Assembly: GCF_019649055.1 (NCBI RefSeq)
Contig: NW_026570226.1
Location: forward strand, 2,480,001 to 2,544,000
Origin: Paramacrobiotus metropolitanus
Taxonomy: Eukaryota; Tardigrada; Eutardigrada; Parachela; Macrobiotidae
Reading direction: 5' to 3'
DNA length: 64,000 nucleotides
Part shown: positions 62,805-64,000 of the stretch, one piece after another
How the letters are laid out: each line of letters starts with the position of its first letter
Position numbering within the stretch: position 1 is the stretch's first letter
The notes under the pieces: model-generated
Told to the model about the DNA's origin: nothing
Databases searched by the model: none
The model's input: the letters and a program-made list of their open reading frames with translations, nothing else
Position numbers and translations under genes: made by a program

Positions 62805-64000
62805 GACTGACTACGAGCACACACTGCACGGGAAATTTGGACAAAAATGGAGAAACTTGTTCTCCAAATCACGGTGCCGATGATAACTGGGGTTCGACAC
62901 TATATAGAACCAACAGCAAATACTAATAAGCTAATAACCAGTAATCAGCGAACAGCCAGTTACACCTTGTCTGGGCTATACAGTCGATTCCAAGAAGTTT
63001 CAGCTATACCTATTATGATCTGTTTTCTGACAACAAATTTGGCCTATAAATCGTATTACAGCGGCACATAACAAGAGATCTCTCCTGGCGATAAGTCTGT
63101 AAGATGAGACGATTACATATTCAACAACGATGCTTTAGGCTTAGCGCGACTTCGCTAAAATTCAGTTCAGCACAAGTGATGCCTTAACATTTACTTAATT
63201 TTATAGTTTTATTTATTGTCGGTAAGGTAAATAAACGTAGGAAGCATTGAGGAATGTAGTGTACAAGGCATCCTCTATGCGACGAAATGAAAACCACATG
63301 GGAAACTGGAATCGTTCGAATAATGTGAGAGTAATGTGTATTATGGTAAGAGTGGACAGTAGATTGGCTTGATTAAATTACACGTAGTGACAGCGAAATC
63401 GCTACGTGAACTCTGTGTAGTGAACACCGGCCGCGGGGGTTCATACTGGCCTGGTCAATATTTTTTTGGACAACCGAACTGCACACCGCAGTTATAATCG
63501 TCAAAACTAATGACCAAATGCTATGTCGACACAAAGTCATACGTACTGCAGCATTTATATTTTCTACGAGATTTACTGGATAAGTAGAGTAGTTGGCGCG
63601 CTATATTGCAGTATACTGCAGCACTCTACAATAAGGGAGCTCAACGAGGTTTGCTGTTGAGCGGCCCTCCAGACATACGACTGTTCTGAGTTGGTGGTAT
63701 TGCTCAAGGAAGGAAAGGTCATAAAGACGAACACGGCACACGAATGTACGGCTCACAATTTACTCAATAAAAGACACACATAATTTGCAAATCGATTTGC
63801 CGTCACGTAAGACGGCAGATACCCAATTAAAAATTAAATTATTTTCACTCCAACATCGCATTATTAAAATTTATGTTAATCACCAATTCTTCAATTAAAT
63901 TCCTGACACCTCCACCCGATGGTGGATTACACGCGAGCTGCCACGATTTTGATACAAAATAAAATCAGTGACCTTTACATAATATGTTAAGCGATGTGCA
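62805..64000. other. Intergenic, upstream of gene E
   Basis: No exon seen. Small palindromes (ACGTAG...CTACGT at about 63383-63405; TGCAGTATACTGCA at about 63607) and a segment near 63417 resembling 37425 (GTGTAGTG..CACC then a G run). Confidence 0.35.

Overview
The window is nuclear DNA of an invertebrate animal. It has GT-AG introns of about 50 to 700 bp, a TCF21/musculin-type bHLH gene, an orcokinin-like neuropeptide precursor, a metazoan receptor tyrosine kinase, and many mobile elements including an env-bearing Ty3/gypsy retrotransposon. Orcokinins point to an ecdysozoan. A tardigrade is plausible, but the sequence alone does not settle it.

Layout. 0-8.5 kb is repeat-rich: a ~108-bp tandem repeat, a decayed duplicate of the bHLH gene's last two exons, a short MADF-domain gene (+), and a 2.2-kb foldback element carrying mirrored minisatellite arrays. 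The bHLH gene (-) lies at 8.6-10.6 kb. At 13.1-16.4 kb is a five-exon gene (+) joining a catalytically degenerate GH16 glucanase-like ectodomain, one membrane segment and a complete tyrosine kinase domain. An orcokinin-like precursor (-) covers 17.3-20.8 kb, and 20.8-25.5 kb shows no gene.

From 25.5 to 62.8 kb lies a cluster of five paralogues of an unrecognised secreted-protein family, here called A(+), B(+), C(-), D(+), E(-). A, B and D are long forms (836-864 aa; 12 exons, 11 in D). C and E are short forms that stop at the same point after the fused equivalent of exons 5 and 6. Exon lengths and intron phases are conserved. Exons 5-8 and 9-12 are an internal duplication. B is intact although its intron 9 (13.46 kb) holds a complete antisense LTR retrotransposon with identical 192-bp LTRs and a GTAC target duplication, plus a non-LTR retrotransposon fragment. 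D carries a 643-bp palindromic TTAA-flanked element in intron 9. C carries a TA-flanked inverted-repeat element in intron 1.

Single-base frame breaks occur in A, C, D, E, the orcokinin precursor and the retrotransposon. They are either residual assembly indels or real decay, and read support would decide. The most novel candidates are the GH16-receptor kinase and the secreted-protein cluster. All functions are inferred from sequence patterns read by eye; no database search was run.
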